DNA of 64,000 bases from Chalciporus piperatus (GCA_038093975.1 JBBPTG010000001.1:558001-622000), one strand, 5' to 3'. Shown: positions 47,761 through 59,447, numbered from the stretch's first letter. Program-made: numbers and translations. Notes: generated from the sequence alone by a model not told the origin.

Positions 47761-48531
47761 TGTGGTGGATGAAAGCAAAGATGTGCTCCTCGACCCCCAA
47801 TGGGGTCACGTGGGCACGCTTCTCTTGTACTGTAACTTCACCGATGCAACAACGGGAGGAATCACCTCCGTTAGATTCCGAAAGGTGAGCTTGCTCCGCA
47901 AAAGACTCTCACCTGCTTATCCGGCTATCCTACAGCCACGATACTAGTCGTTCCTCTACCAGGAACGCTTACCCCTTCGGATGTTGAAGGTTATCGCTGA
48001 TCCCAAGGTGCGCTCCTCCTCGAAAGCCACTCACGGGTGACGGGATATATGCAGGCTCTCCTCAATTCTTGGATAAGTCAGGGTCGCCTACCTCAAACAC
48101 GACGTCTACTTCACCGCACCTTCTTTGCCTCATCGTTGGTAAAATCATTGAGGTTGGCTATGATGGGGCTAGCTCCGGAAAGGCTCAGTCACTTCAACAC
48201 CTATTCATTATTTCAACGAGCTCTCGCCACAACTCTGGTACCTTGCTCTTGCGAAGCAGACATGGTGCAAGTGAACACGGAGATCATTGGTCCTTACGGA
48301 AATCCGAATTTCTACAACGACAGGCTACGAACTCCCCCGACGGGTGATCAACTCTCGATCGCAGACGTTCATCTCTCCGCTTGGTTGGTACATGTCAATC
48401 CTTCAGGTGGTAGTCTCAGCGACTCGGGAGATACTGTAATGACCAAAGTGGAACAACACACTGGGTTAAATTTGCCCAAGAGCTCTCTTTCTCAACTTCT
48501 GACGGATCAAGCTTTAAGCACGGGCTCCTGA
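47761..48531 (+). pseudogene. possible GST-like gene, degenerate or unresolved
   Basis: From about 48235 to 48470 the plus strand encodes a stretch that looks like the C-terminal helical domain of a fungal glutathione S-transferase-like protein. It contains NTEIIGPYGNPNFYNDRLRT, GDQLSIADVHLSAWLVHV and DTVMTKVEQHTG. Upstream I cannot join exons into a thioredoxin-like N-domain. Candidate splice sites (GTGAGC at 47885, acceptors near 47935-47947 and 48053) give short, Ser-rich or stop-containing frames. Either the gene is decaying or I have mis-modelled it. It starts in the divergent gap with SGT1. Function should not be assumed. Confidence 0.3.
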
Positions 48532-48910
48532 GAGTAAATTGGCCGTGAAGGGAAGATCCTAGTCCCCATGTAACACTCGATATGGTTGACATGAGGGAAG
48601 ATCGAGCTGGGAGAACGTTTTTGCGTAGGCTTGTATGATAAATCCACAAATCCGAGTACGGTGATTTGTCGTACTACTATATTGGTGGCACAGCTCACTG
48701 CGTGCTACGGAAATGTGTTGACACCAAGTTGACACAGCGGTCTGTTTGCAAGTCAACATTTCTGCCAGTGCGCCAGGTCTGTGTACCCTTTCTCCTCCCC
48801 GAGCTCATCCTTTCTACTAATCCTTGTCTCTCCTGCCAGTGAGCTCGCGTGAACTCGCTCCCTTACCTTTCAGAGCCTTTCAGATTTCGAGACGCCTAGT
48901 CGACAGTGAC
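48532..48910. other. upstream region of GT31-type gene
   Basis: No gene seen. The plus-strand frame before 48911 stays open for about 90 nt but has no ATG. It is probably leader and promoter. Confidence 0.45.
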
Positions 48911-51231
48911 ATGGCAGGTTTTCGAAATCCCTTCACTTCTTCAAGACCGTCGCGACCTCTCGGAGAACAATACGAGTTTTTGTCCAGCTCGGATCCGCGA
49001 GATGTATCCGGCTCTACACCAAATACGATCCCGGTTATAGCACCCTCGCACACATACCCTGATACCTCACGAATGGACCGCTCCTCCTCTGAGTCATCCA
49101 CTTCAACTGCAGCGCAGACACCGTCCCGAGCGCCTTCGCCTTCGTTCCCATCTCACCAAGTCACTTCGTCTCTCTCCGACACCGACGCCGAGCCTGTATC
49201 ACCACTGCTTGTGAGCTCCGGGGCCTATACCAATATCCGGGATTCGGGTCGGGGATGGTGGAGTTTTCGTTCTCATTCTCGCAGGAGGCGGAAACGGGAT
49301 GGAAGGTTGTGCAGAGCATTCAAGAAGGGCGTCAGGAGAGTCGTCCGGCATCCTTTTTTCCCTCAACAGCCAGTAACCATTGTGAGGTCCCCTCCCTATC
49401 AAGCATCGCTGTCTGCTCATTTTCAATCAGATTTTTGCTCTCCTCCTTTTCACACTCTTCGCCATTTCACTCACATTACTGCTAATGTATATTTTAAACC
49501 CTGACAAGGAGCCATTACCCTGGCAAGCATACTGTGCTATCCCTCCCTCATCAAGTTACCCCCCAAGTTACCGCACACGACACCCTTTCCCTTACTTGGA
49601 ACCCTTTCCGAACGTGCTTCCGCCATCCTTCCCTCCAGATGACTTGGATTTAATCCCACCAGCAGGAGTGTTCCTGGGTGTTTTCTCCATGGACTCTGCA
49701 TTGGAGCGTAGAATGTTGATCAGAACCACGTGGGCTTCGCATCCTCGAAGTCGGAATGGTGCAGGTGCGGGCGACGATGGACAAGGAACATCACGAGCCG
49801 TGGTGCGATTTATTCTAGGCCAACCCCGTAGTGGCTGGGAAAGGCGTATACAAACCGAAATTGAAAGTAAGTGATATCTCGAAACGATCTTCTTCCCTGG
49901 TGCCGCAGAGTGACGACCTACCACAGTGTATAACGATATCGTCATTCTGCCTTGTGCTGAGAATATGAACTCCGGGAAGTCGTATGCCTACTTCACCTGG
50001 GCTGCTGAAAATGCATGGGTGCCTCCTGTCTACCACAACACCTCGGAACCGCTCTTTTCCTATTCGACACAATCGTCTCCAGCACCCCATCCTGCCCCTC
50101 ACGATTCGCGTCTCGCCTGGGAGGACTATGCATCGGGCCAACCACGGCCTTGGGTACGACCAGACTTCGTTGCTAAAGTCGATGACGATGCCTTCGTCAT
50201 GTTAGCGGAATTAGAATCACGGATGAGGCTGGAGTTGCATGCCAAAGGACACAGTCCTTACGGTATGCCAGAGAACGTCACGTCCGCCAGAGTCGACACT
50301 CTCGAGTCGGACTTCAGCGTACCCCACGAGCGAGCTAGTCTTGCTCAGGATCCGCTAGTTTATTGGGGTTATCTCGTTAAGGACAAATTCGTGGCCGGAG
50401 AACTATATGGCCTGAGCTGGAGCCTTGTGACTTGGCTCTCGAAAGACCCAATCGTTAAAGGCCTTACAAAAGGTGCCGAGGATAAGCAAACAGCAAAGTG
50501 GATGAGCCTACATCCTCAAGCTTCTCAGATTCGATGGGCGAGCGAGCGATGCTGGATATACGATCATCCCCGTGGTGGCACTGTGTAAGTGCAACTACCG
50601 GTAAAAACTTAATCCGCTCATTGCCTCACTCCCTGCTTCTCCTTAGGTACTCGCATGGATTTCTGTTTCCTTCGCATGCTACGCGCGTCAAGCAATCCGT
50701 TCTGTCCTATATCGAGGAAGCATCCAAGAATAGTTCAAGAACAACCAGCACCGTTGCTCAGACCTCACCAAATACTCCTTATATCCCTACCCCATCGTCA
50801 TGGGCTCATTCGAGTGTATCGACCTTTGGGGTACGCTACCAGCAGCCAGTTCAGGCCATGTCATTGGCTGAAAGTGTGGAGGCACTGGTGGAAGGAAGTG
50901 ACATGTCCAAGCTACGTGAAGGTACTGCATAGACACCAGTCCGTCGACGGATTCTGACTCAATTTATCCGTGGATAGCTTCTCAAATCGATCAAGCATGG
51001 CGGTATAGGGAAGGCCAATTCAAGCGATACAATCATAAGCGCGTGGGCGGAACTGTCGTCGTGCACTTCGTCAAGAAGCATGAGTGGTTTTTGGAAACCG
51101 CGCTCGCTTTCCTCGAAACTAAAGATTATTCGGAATCTGAGCTAGAGGACAGCCTTCACGACACAGACAAGGGCATGCTTAGCGTTGGTTTGTCGGCTGT
51201 TTGGACGGACGGAGTGCGTTCAAGCCCATGA
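48911..51231 (+). CDS. GT31-like (beta-galactosyl/GlcNAc-type) glycosyltransferase, type II
   Basis: A 697-residue Golgi-type membrane enzyme. About 150 Ser-rich cytosolic residues end in a strongly basic patch, then one anchor (about 158-180, IFALLLFTLFAISLTLLLMY). The lumenal domain begins with GVFLGVFSMDSALERRMLIR TTW-type sequence typical of family 31, continues with YNDIVILPCAENMNSGKSYA, and has the metal-binding DDD at about 388-390 (FVAKVDDDAFVML). GYLVKDKFVAGELYGLSWSL and WASERCWIYDHPRG fit the remaining GT31 motifs. Five exons with introns 49382-49430, 49867-49926, 50585-50646 and 50922-50977. Donor and acceptor sugars are unknown. The family call rests on DDD plus the order of motifs. 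Confidence 0.83.
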
Positions 51232-51454
51232 ATGCAAGTTAGTCTGATCATTCCCACTGATCGACGTTGCTGGCTGATTCGCTCCTCGTTGTAGCCACAC
51301 ATCATTTGCGAACATCAATTATTCGTTAAATTGTTTGGAAGCTGTGCTGGGATTATACAAGGATTTGGACTAGGGATACATCGGAACGAAATAGATAAAC
51401 CTGGGCATACACCCCACATTATCCTTCAAGCTGCCTCAAGTCCCTTGATTATCG

Positions 51455-52911
51455 TCAATAACCATCCAGCATGATCGTGGGCGGCAAAGGGCCGCCATCG
51501 TCAGTCCTCGTCAGGGGGTCAGTTACTTGCAACCGGTTGAGCACAGCCCTTCTAATCGTGCCCTCCCACTTTCTAAACCATACTCCTTCCCTTAAGCCAA
51601 CAGCTCGAATATGTGCATCCGAGGGATTGGCAGACCCTGAAGGTTCTCCGAAGGTGCTCTCCGGCTGGAGAGGATCTTGGAAAGGGCTTTCCGGGTATTT
51701 GGCATCGCTCGGATATTCGGGGGTAGACGTGGCCTTCTCGACACGCTTTAGAGCGTATGCACCTCCGCATACTCGCCAGGTGCCACCACCACGAGGGTGG
51801 AACCGTTGGTACAGCCACACGAACGGGTATATGAGGGTGATGATTAGCAGTAGTTTGATCCACCCGTTTGAGAGTGCCCGTGCAAGACGATTCTGCGAGC
51901 GGACATAGATGATAGAATCCGATGTCTCAAAGGAAACGACAAGATCGCCTCTGTAGTGAGTGGAAGATATGACGGAAGTAGCGGCCGCTTTTATAGCATC
52001 AAAATTCCAGCCGTATACGACCTGCAGAGCATCATTAACAGAGGAATCGAGACTAGATGAATCGAGGGACAAACCTTGCGGTACTCGAATTCCTTTAAAA
52101 GCTTCTTGCTAGAACAGTAGTCGTCTGCCCATTGACGAAGCGTCCACGATGATTTCAACACGCTGTTCTTGTGCATAATATGAGGCTGATCTTCTTTCCA
52201 TGCGTAGTCGCTGCCGATCCATGGAGGGAAGCCTCTGGAATTACGCTCGTTATCCCATGCCTTAGCGGCCTTTATCTCAGCCCGCCCGGCCGCTCGTCTT
52301 TCCCAATCGATGCCAACTTCGCGGAACATGTTTCCACGATATGCGGGGACGCTGTCCCCCACCGACCAATGCGTCACATCACCAAAGATATGCTGGCCAA
52401 TGTCGATTTTGAAGTCAAAGTCAACGACCGTTTCTGTGTATCGCTCTGTCTTCATGTCTGTATGACCTCCCTGACGCGGCGAATGAATCATGCGTGTATG
52501 AGTTTCGCGATGCGATCCTTTGCAATGCAGGACAATTCGAGGCGGGGTGGATGCCTGAGAGAGTAAGAAGCGGTAGAGTGCTTCGCCTTTTGGAGCGTTA
52601 GGTGTATTGTCATTATGGAGAGAGAGTGAGGACGAACCGTCTTCATTCAGGTGGGGGTCATGGGAGATGACATCTCCAGCACCAGAAATAAAGTAAGTGG
52701 CATCGTAGGGGGTAAATGCTGGGGGTTCTTCTCCACCCAGGGGAGCGTATGATTCGGTCTGGGAAAAGTGGAGGACAGTGTGATCCCTGAAGCTGTCCTC
52801 GAATGAAGGAGGGGTTAAACTAGTAGAGAATTGGTAAGATGGGTCTGCTGGAGCTGGTCGTTCCTGCTGCTTCGAGGGAGTGGCTTCGAGTTCTGACCCG
52901 AGGATGACCAT
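51455..52911 (-). CDS. unrecognised one-TM protein, apparently conserved-type
   Basis: I cannot name the family. Two exons (intron 52074-52022) give 467 residues from ATG 52911. An acidic/Ser N-terminus leads to a well-ordered region: ATYFISGAGDVISHDPHLNE, EALYRFLLSQASTPPRIVLH, VVDFDFKIDIGQHIFGDV, and a segment with WTLRQWADDYCSSKKLLKEF. One transmembrane helix follows (about residue 345-365, WIKLLLIITLIYPFVWLYQRF), then a variable tail. The FDFKIDI strand and the HCKGSHRET segment look like a beta-rich cytosolic domain. A GC-AG intron (52965-52918) could add an upstream exon in frame, moving the start to 53127. It is convergent with the GT31-like gene. Confidence 0.7.
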
Positions 52912-52950
52912 GTCGAGCTAGTGTTGAAGGTCGCAGGTAGGCCGTCAATG

Positions 52951-53127
52951 TTAATGGAGACTTGCCAATTCAGACCCCTTGCCGGTGGCAGTGGCAGCCA
53001 CGAGCGCCCATGAATAAGCGTGTGGCTTGATCAGTTCCATAACGGCGTTGAGGGCGATGCTGCCAGGCTGCAAGGGGCCTAGGGTGGTCCCACTGACGGC
53101 CCCGGCCTCACTTGCAGGGCAGAGCAT
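52951..53127 (-). CDS. small ORF, candidate 5' exon of the one-TM protein gene
   Basis: From ATG 53127 this frame reads MLCPASEAGAVSGTTLGP and, further on, LNAVMELIKPHAYSWALVAA. It is Ala-rich with high coding character. If the intron G|GCAAGT..ACACTAG (52965-52918) is removed, it continues LLDMVILGSE, in frame with the downstream gene. Read alone it stops after 58 codons at 52951. It may thus be the true N-terminus, an upstream ORF, or chance. I favour the first but cannot prove it. Confidence 0.35.
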   Translation of the reverse strand: MLCPASEAGAVSGTTLGPLQPGSIALNAVMELIKPHAYSWALVAATATGKGSELASLH

Positions 53128-53546
53128 CCCGCCTGTCCTGTTCTTCGACGTTCGCACTCCACGGGGATCGATTAAGGGTTGAGCCTGCCTTACTGAGCGC
53201 CCGAGTCGCAACGTGAACCCCTGGGCGAGTGCCCATTGCTCTTCACACTATTTGCGCCCAACTCGACGCTTCACAATGATCTTCTAGCCTTACCGCGTAC
53301 CACAGAACAGGTCAGAGGTTAAAGGGTGAGCCCCCCTTCGTATCACTTCCTTCTCAATATTCAGCCTTGCCGGTCGGGCTGACTTGCTAGACATTTACAT
53401 CCATCCTCTCCTTCGAGGTTGAATCCCGACCTGGTATTCTTTATTTGCTCCAAATTCATTACATTCAGCCTCAGGTTTTCGTGAGGCCCCTCCCTTCGCC
53501 GTATCGTCTGTTCGTTTGTCCTGCTCAAACTTCTCTCTGTTGTTCC
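53128..53546. other. intergenic between divergent genes
   Basis: No gene supported. A minus-strand ATG near 53237 opens a 42-codon frame that could be leader sequence. Confidence 0.35.
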
Positions 53547-55434
53547 ATGAGTTTGCTTGCATCTCACATTGCTCTTGTTACACGCATCCCTCCCCGGAAA
53601 TATACGCCTTCAACGCCTGCTGCTGGTATCTCTCCTCTCACGCCTCTGGTGTTCGTTGTGTTTCCCAACACACTATCCGCACCATCTGTGCCTCCGAGGG
53701 ACCATTCCATCTACCATTTCATCGTGAATACTACCTCCTCAACTGCCCGGGTTAACCCGACAACAACCTCGTCCGCCCTGCACCCCGTCACATCTTCTAA
53801 CCAATCACAATCTATGTGAGTTGGTTTCGTGTCTTCTAAATCTAAAAGCTCCTTTGCATGAGGCATCTATAGCACTTCACCGAACACTATGACGTCAACG
53901 ACAATGGCGACTTCCATGGGGTCGTCATCAGCGAGCCCTTCCAGACCATCATCGTCCACTCCCGAAACTTCTGCAGGATCTTCATCCATGTCCTCGTCCA
54001 CCCATGCGGTGACATCCGTAGTTCCAAGTATCACGGATGCCACGATATCCACTCCAACAAGTTCTGCTCAGTTGACAAGCTCTCTAAGTCCGATCACTAG
54101 TTCTTCGCCAACGACAGAACCTTCCTCTACTACCTCATCACCGTCACCGTCAATATCAACTCCTCCCTCCACGTCAAACACATCGTCCTCCGTGGAATCG
54201 GACTCTCAGTCGTCGTCTTCCTTGTCTTCTCAAACCTCTACAACAAGCTCTGATATCCCAGTGTATGTATCGTGACCCAGACAATCCCGATGGGAGGTGG
54301 CTAAACGCTGTTTGTAGAACGACGGTGTTAGCAAGCACTACAATCTTTATTACTAGCACGAATAGCGCGGGGGTGATAATAACAGGCGCACCTCCAGTAG
54401 TTACTGAAGTGATCACAACCACGGGAAGTGGTGGAATAGCTACAACGGTCACTCAGGCTGTCGTCAATCCGACCCTTGCTCAGGACAATGGTGCTACTGG
54501 GGGATCATCGTAAAGTTTTATATACCTTCTCGCATGGCAAGTGCTGAATCGCAGCCACAGATTCTTCCGCAACACAGGTGCCGTCGTTGGTGTCTTTGTC
54601 GTCGTCGGCCTTGCAAGTGCCTCTATCATGTTGTGGATATTATTCGCTATACGAAGACGCCAGCGCATGAGGCGAATTCAGGATGAGGCACTCGAGGCTG
54701 CTGTTGCTGCAGCAGGTCTAAATCGCGTACCGTTGGATGATGACAATGAAAACGGTAGCCCAATGTCGCCGCAAACACGCCGTCGCTTGTCATTGGGGAT
54801 GGGTCAACGCGGGAGCCTCCTCGGTTATGGCTCGGGAGGATCAGACTCTTTGCTAACATCTGCCAGAGCCTCTGAACCATTCGAAGATCTCCTCCGGAAT
54901 ACTTCACACGCGGACTACCATCAGAGCGACCGCTCGGAAGGTTACGCTCCCGCACGGAGGAGAAGTCATGCCCAGAGAATTGAGCGACCAATGCCGAGTG
55001 GGTCCAACGATTACGGGTCCTCTGGCGAACGGAAAAGTTCGTACGGCCATACTCCAACGTACAGTGCGGGCAGTTTTGAGCCACTGCTGGCAAACTATGG
55101 GCAAAACACGTCAGAGCAGGACTCTTCTATCCCTCCCACCCTTCTTCCACGCGATTCTCAACACCTGATTGACGCTTCCCCTCCACGCTCAGCGAGCTCT
55201 TTGCCTCATGATCCCCACGGAAATTCCTCAGATGAGAGCGCCGAAGATAGGTCAGAAACTGGAATTAAAAGGCGGAACTCCTCTGACAGCTCCGGATCTG
55301 TACCACTCCGAGATAACGGGGAACACTTCCGCTCTGTCCTAGTGGTAAGACACCCCGCTTGTCAATCATACGTTACTGAATCCGAGTTTTAGGTTCGCAA
55401 TGTATCTGATTCTCCAAGTGATCGTTCAGTGTGA
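53547..55434 (+). CDS. Ser/Thr-rich single-pass membrane protein (mucin-like)
   Basis: A 560-residue protein. The first about 280 residues are low-complexity Ser/Thr/Pro (for example TSMGSSSASPSRPSSSTPET), expected to be O-mannosylated outside the cell. An ordered patch follows with TTIFITSTNSAGVIITG. The membrane segment is at about 295-315 (GAVVGVFVVVGLASASIMLW) followed by basic FAIRRRQRMRR. A 240-residue cytosolic tail is Ser-rich. I see no clear cleavable signal at the chosen ATG, so a 5' exon could be missing. Five exons with introns 53816-53872, 54263-54317, 54510-54554 and 55345-55392. It is related to the gene at 57117-58601 by the FF.NxGAVVGxFVVV segment and an intron at the same place. 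Sensor or wall roles are guesses. Confidence 0.7.
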
Positions 55435-55901
55435 TTAATGCTCCCCTTGGCTTGAGCATGCGTTGTTTGCATTCGTTCTGCTTCACAATCTCCCAAGAGC
55501 TACTCACCAAAAAGACCTCAGCATAGTACTTAGAATTTACACAACAGGACCACTCGGAATTAATAACTACCATAGTCGAGCCGATCCCGCAATCTGTACA
55601 TCACCATGATCCACCAGCGTCAAGGACAATGCAAAGCTTTGGACGATGCATTGCATACGCTCTCTTGAGTGCTTTGATTTTGTGGACCGCTTACTATCAC
55701 GTGTCCATGAGCTATATCTCATTCCCTTATCGTTCCAGAATTATCTGCGTATGCCAATTGTCAGGTCCATATGACCATCTCGCATACAGTCGACTGCTTA
55801 TCTGTTATCAGTTTTGCTTCCGGGACCCCTTCGTGTTATAAAGTAGTACAAGGTAATAGTCTGGTAGAGCTCGCTCGATTTCTCCTTCCCTCGATCTTCT
55901 C
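55435..55901. other. intergenic, upstream of isochorismatase-like gene
   Basis: No supported gene. A 70-codon plus-strand ORF (55629-55841) has a hydrophobic stretch but no partner exon or family. Confidence 0.4.
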
Positions 55902-56992
55902 ATGGCTTTTCGATCCAACGTATCCGAAACTACTGTGTACGGCTACGCGCCGTCATTCTGGGTGGAATATCCCTCGGGTCATGTTGATCTTTCACGCACA
56001 GAACCTTCCACCCCAGCGGTGTCTGAACCACCCGCTTTGCAATCGTCCCAACTCGATATACCAGTGAATGGGGACCGTGTTATCAGAATCAACACAGCTA
56101 CAACCGCAGCTGTGATTATTGACATGCAAAAGTGGGTCCGCTCTCTACTGTCCCTCCTCCGGATATTCAGCGTTGCAACCCACCTTTAGCCTCTTTCTGC
56201 ATCCTGACCTCATTGACCACCCTACCGGACTGGCTTGTGTTGACCCCCTTCTCTCTCTGGTTCCTGCTCTGAGAGAGCAAGGTGTGAAAATTCTCTGGGT
56301 GTAGGTACTCCTGCTTTCGAGATTCAGCGTGATCCTATTTGTCATTAGTAACTGGGGCCTTACGGACCATGAGCTCAAGACTATCCCGCCAGCTCAGGCT
56401 CGTGGTTTCACGAAAGGCGGAAGGGGCGGTTTTGGTTCCGAATTGCCGGGCAATTTTGGTCGATTACTGATGAGGGATGCACACAACTCGGAGCTCTATG
56501 GTCCCCTTCAGGAGGAGTACCTGAAGGGGAAGAAAGCGGGAACTGATGTCTGGATACATAAGAACAGGTATGTAGGACTTGGCTACAGTGCTATATCGAC
56601 TAAACTGCTGCTTTGTCTCAGGATGAGTGGGCTATGGGGTTATCAGAGTGAATTAGACCTGTATCTTCAACAAGAAGGCATCACGACGCTCTTGTTCGGA
56701 GGTGTCAACACCGACCAGGTATGTTTAGTATTATTTCCACATACGATTTAGCTCAGCCGTTGGCAGTGTGTTGGAGGCACAGTCCATGATGCATACTATC
56801 GTGGATACGACTGTGTCTTGGTCAGCGACATCACAGGAACGACAACCCCAAACGGAGTGGATAATTTGTTCTACAACGCCCAGAGAGTGAGTAAGACTTA
56901 TTGCGGTTAAACCTCAGCTCACACATTTCCGGCAGTCATACGGATTTTTGACCGATTCCACGAGGATTATTGGCGCCACTAAACGTTCTTAA
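55902..56992 (+). CDS. isochorismatase-like cysteine hydrolase
   Basis: Member of the isochorismatase/nicotinamidase fold. Most fungal members are uncharacterised amidohydrolases. The 277-residue protein starts with a divergent 60-residue lead. The catalytic Asp lies in AAVIIDMQN (D74), the Lys probably in the loop after FGSELPGNFGRLLMRDAHNS / WIHKNRMSGL, and the nucleophile Cys220 begins the block CVGGTVHDAYYRGYDC, preceded by TLLFGGVNTDQ, which is the family signature. The end LVSDITGTTTPNG and the final helix fit. Six exons with introns 56132-56189, 56301-56348, 56568-56621, 56719-56766 and 56887-56935. No signal peptide. Substrate cannot be told. It sits between two related mucin-like genes, which may be chance. 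Confidence 0.87.
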
Positions 56993-57116
56993 GAGTCCGC
57001 TACAACATAGATGTGTTCATTTACAGGTATTTATTGAGACTAGTTATTTGTTTCTACCATGTACCACGTACGCCTCATCTGGAACCGTCGGGGGTGCGCG
57101 CGCCTATGCGTTCATT

Positions 57117-58601
57117 TTAGTCGTGCACTCCTATCCCAAACTCTGTACGACTCACATCGGATAACCTTCGCTTTAGAAAGAGGGTGCTGGCTCTCTCCAA
57201 TTGCGTATTGGCTGGGCGATCGAGTACTAGTGAGGCAGTTGTAGTACTAAATGCTTGGGAGTCACTCCAAGAGTACCCTGAAGCGGACGACGGAGGCGTC
57301 ACCGAGAGCTTCCGTGATCTGTATACAGGTGAAAGACTACCCGGCACGTAGTCTGGGGGTCCTGGAGCGACAAAAGCGACAACAGGCGCAAGGCCGGAGG
57401 CCTTCGCAGTTTCATCGGGCTCTTTAGAGGACGGTGGTGGTGGGCGCAACCGGCGCGAGGGACGAGGTGGAGGACTGCCGGGAGGCGACGGCAAGGATGC
57501 AAAGCCTGATACGGACTCGACAACAGTTCCTTCATCATCGCCGAGAGGTAAATGTTGGGAATAAGTGGAAGGGGGGGAAGGAGTTGCCGATTCCATGCCT
57601 TTCGAAGTAGTTGTGATGGGGGCTAATCGGATACGGCCTCCCGAGTCGTAATTAACTGTATAATAGTCGTTGAAAGGGTCTTCGCGTTGTAGTCCGCTGT
57701 GTCCTGCATCGCAAGTCGGCGTTAGCATGAGCCCTGTATCAATGACACGCAGTGTATTCTTACCTCTGTAGGCGGGCACGAAGGACGGGGAAATGTTACT
57801 GGCATCGATCGTGGTCAAGGTTGGTTGATCGTGGCGGTCATCATCTGAATGTTGCACTGGCCAGCAAATGCTCGCGCGCAATGCCTCGCGTCTTCGCCCC
57901 TTGTGTCTTCGTACACACAAAAGGCACAAAAACACCAAGAGGGCGGCAACTATAAGACTAACTACCACGAAAGTCCCAACCACGGCGCCGCGATTATCAA
58001 AGAAGCTGTTGGACAACAGAAAAGGTAAGCGTAAGGCAACGTTCCCAATATGTGATACTTGCGTGCTGATCGCTGATCCTCCAAATCCAGACGGTGTGGG
58101 AGTAGTGTGTGTCGAGGTTCCATTTGACATGGCTGGCAGATTCAGGGTCGAAGTCGTACTGGTCGGTACTGGAGATAAGAACGTGGTACTGGTTATTGTA
58201 GATGAGGGCGAGGTGGTTGTCTGTTGGATACCCGTGCCCGTCAACGCCAGGGAAGCGGAAGTATTGATATACGAAGACGTATACGAGGACGAGCTTTGGC
58301 CGATTGACGTAGAAGGCTGGCTTGAGGCAGTGACATTGCTCGGTGTTGATACCGCCAGCGTGTATGCCGGTGTCGAGGAGCTGGGTGTGGATTGTGGTGG
58401 AGGGGATGAAATGCTATTCGTGGCGTTCGAAGGAGGACCGGACCCCAAACCAAACGTTGGCAATGGGCTTCACATCCCAAAGGCGCATCGTACACATCAT
58501 GCAGCGCAGACCTTCAACGCGGGGCCACAACAGAACCGACGAGTTACTCACGAAGATGCCAAACCCGTGGATGCAGTAGGCATAGTTGATACATCCCCCA
58601 T
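57117..58601 (-). CDS. Ser/Thr-rich single-pass membrane protein, paralogue-like
   Basis: Related to the gene at 53547-55434. From ATG 58601 the model reads MGDVSTMPTASTGLASS, then a Ser/Thr/Pro stretch of about 120 residues, FFDNRGAVVGTFVVVSLIVA (membrane segment), CVRRHKGRRR stop-transfer and a Pro/Ser-rich cytosolic tail ending EFGIGVHD. Introns: 58551-58468, 58062-58006 (GC donor, frame-checked) and a 60-nt one near 57763 that lacks a stop. The true 5' end is unclear: the frame before 58601 encodes a strongly hydrophobic signal-like stretch (LLFCLELILWVITVSFTFA) but is headed by ATG-CTC-TAG. Either TAG is a 3' splice acceptor and the ATG lies in an unseen exon, or the signal sequence has been broken. 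Confidence 0.62.
58006..58062 (-). other. GC-AG intron in mucin-like gene
   Basis: AGCAC|GCAAGT to GTCCAACAG, 57 nt. It joins GGSAIST to FFDNRGAVVG. The sister gene has an intron at the same point with a GT donor (GTAAAG). Reading through here stays open, so retention is also possible. Confidence 0.7.
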
Positions 58602-59447
58602 AGCTGATACAAGGGGAGACGAGGCGAAGGTGAAAGATACTGTTATAACCCAAAGGATCAATTCCAAGCAAAATAACAGATTATCCTAGAGCATCCCGCC
58701 GATGGATGTGGATACGCCCCATGACAGTTCAATAACTGCCACTCAGCCCAACCGATGAATACCCCAGGATAGACAACAGACTCACCTGAAGTCTGTCCAC
58801 TCACGCCGGCCACGACGGCGTCGTAGCAGGGAGGGAACTGGAACTCGCCCGAGACATGAGACACCTTTTATCGCTGCTAGACTTTATGATCGTTCCACGC
58901 TTATTCGGGATAAACATCGGTGAGTACTTAGCGAGAATCAGGCGTTGAAGGAGATGTCTTGTCGATTGTGTTGGCGTTCTCGGCATCAATTGGCAGCGAA
59001 TATTGCTGGATCTGATCAGTCTGTCACGAGCTGAGTGGCAATCGTGGACGGCTGCACACGCTTGCACACGCGGTGCTTGGCTGGCTGCGCTAGACAGTCC
59101 AAGGACGCTACACAAGGAGCATGTGCACGATGATATATCCAGATCGTTGCGCTCATCTTGAATCTCGCCTAATGTATAATATGAATAATATTCAGTAACC
59201 ACGATTGGCTACACAAAGCGTCTAGATCGAGCAAGTACTAGTAGATAAGTGGACAGAGTGAATGTGAATGCATATGAAACATTGCATGTAGAGACAAGAG
59301 TGAAGGCATTCGTGGAAGTGGTATATGCGAGGACGGGTATGGAAAGCATAAAGGGCGAAAAGATTGCGCTTGAAGATGGATTGTAAGACATACCTCTCCC
59401 TAACTTCCGGCAAGGAGCCTGCAAGACGGCTGAGCATACCGCCAGCA
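58602..59447. other. 846-bp gap, 5' flank of mucin-like gene and 3' flank of RAB4
   Basis: It should contain the missing first exon(s) of the minus-strand mucin-like gene. Candidate coding is near 58864-58800 (FPPCYDAVVAGVSGQTS in one frame, MSRASSSSLPATTPSWPA in another), but neither could be joined with certainty. Nothing else is recognised. Confidence 0.4.

Noticed and set aside
55629..55841. 70-codon ORF with hydrophobic segment (YALLSALILWTAYYHVSM)
   Set aside because: No joinable exons, no family and no conserved end; kept only as a note.
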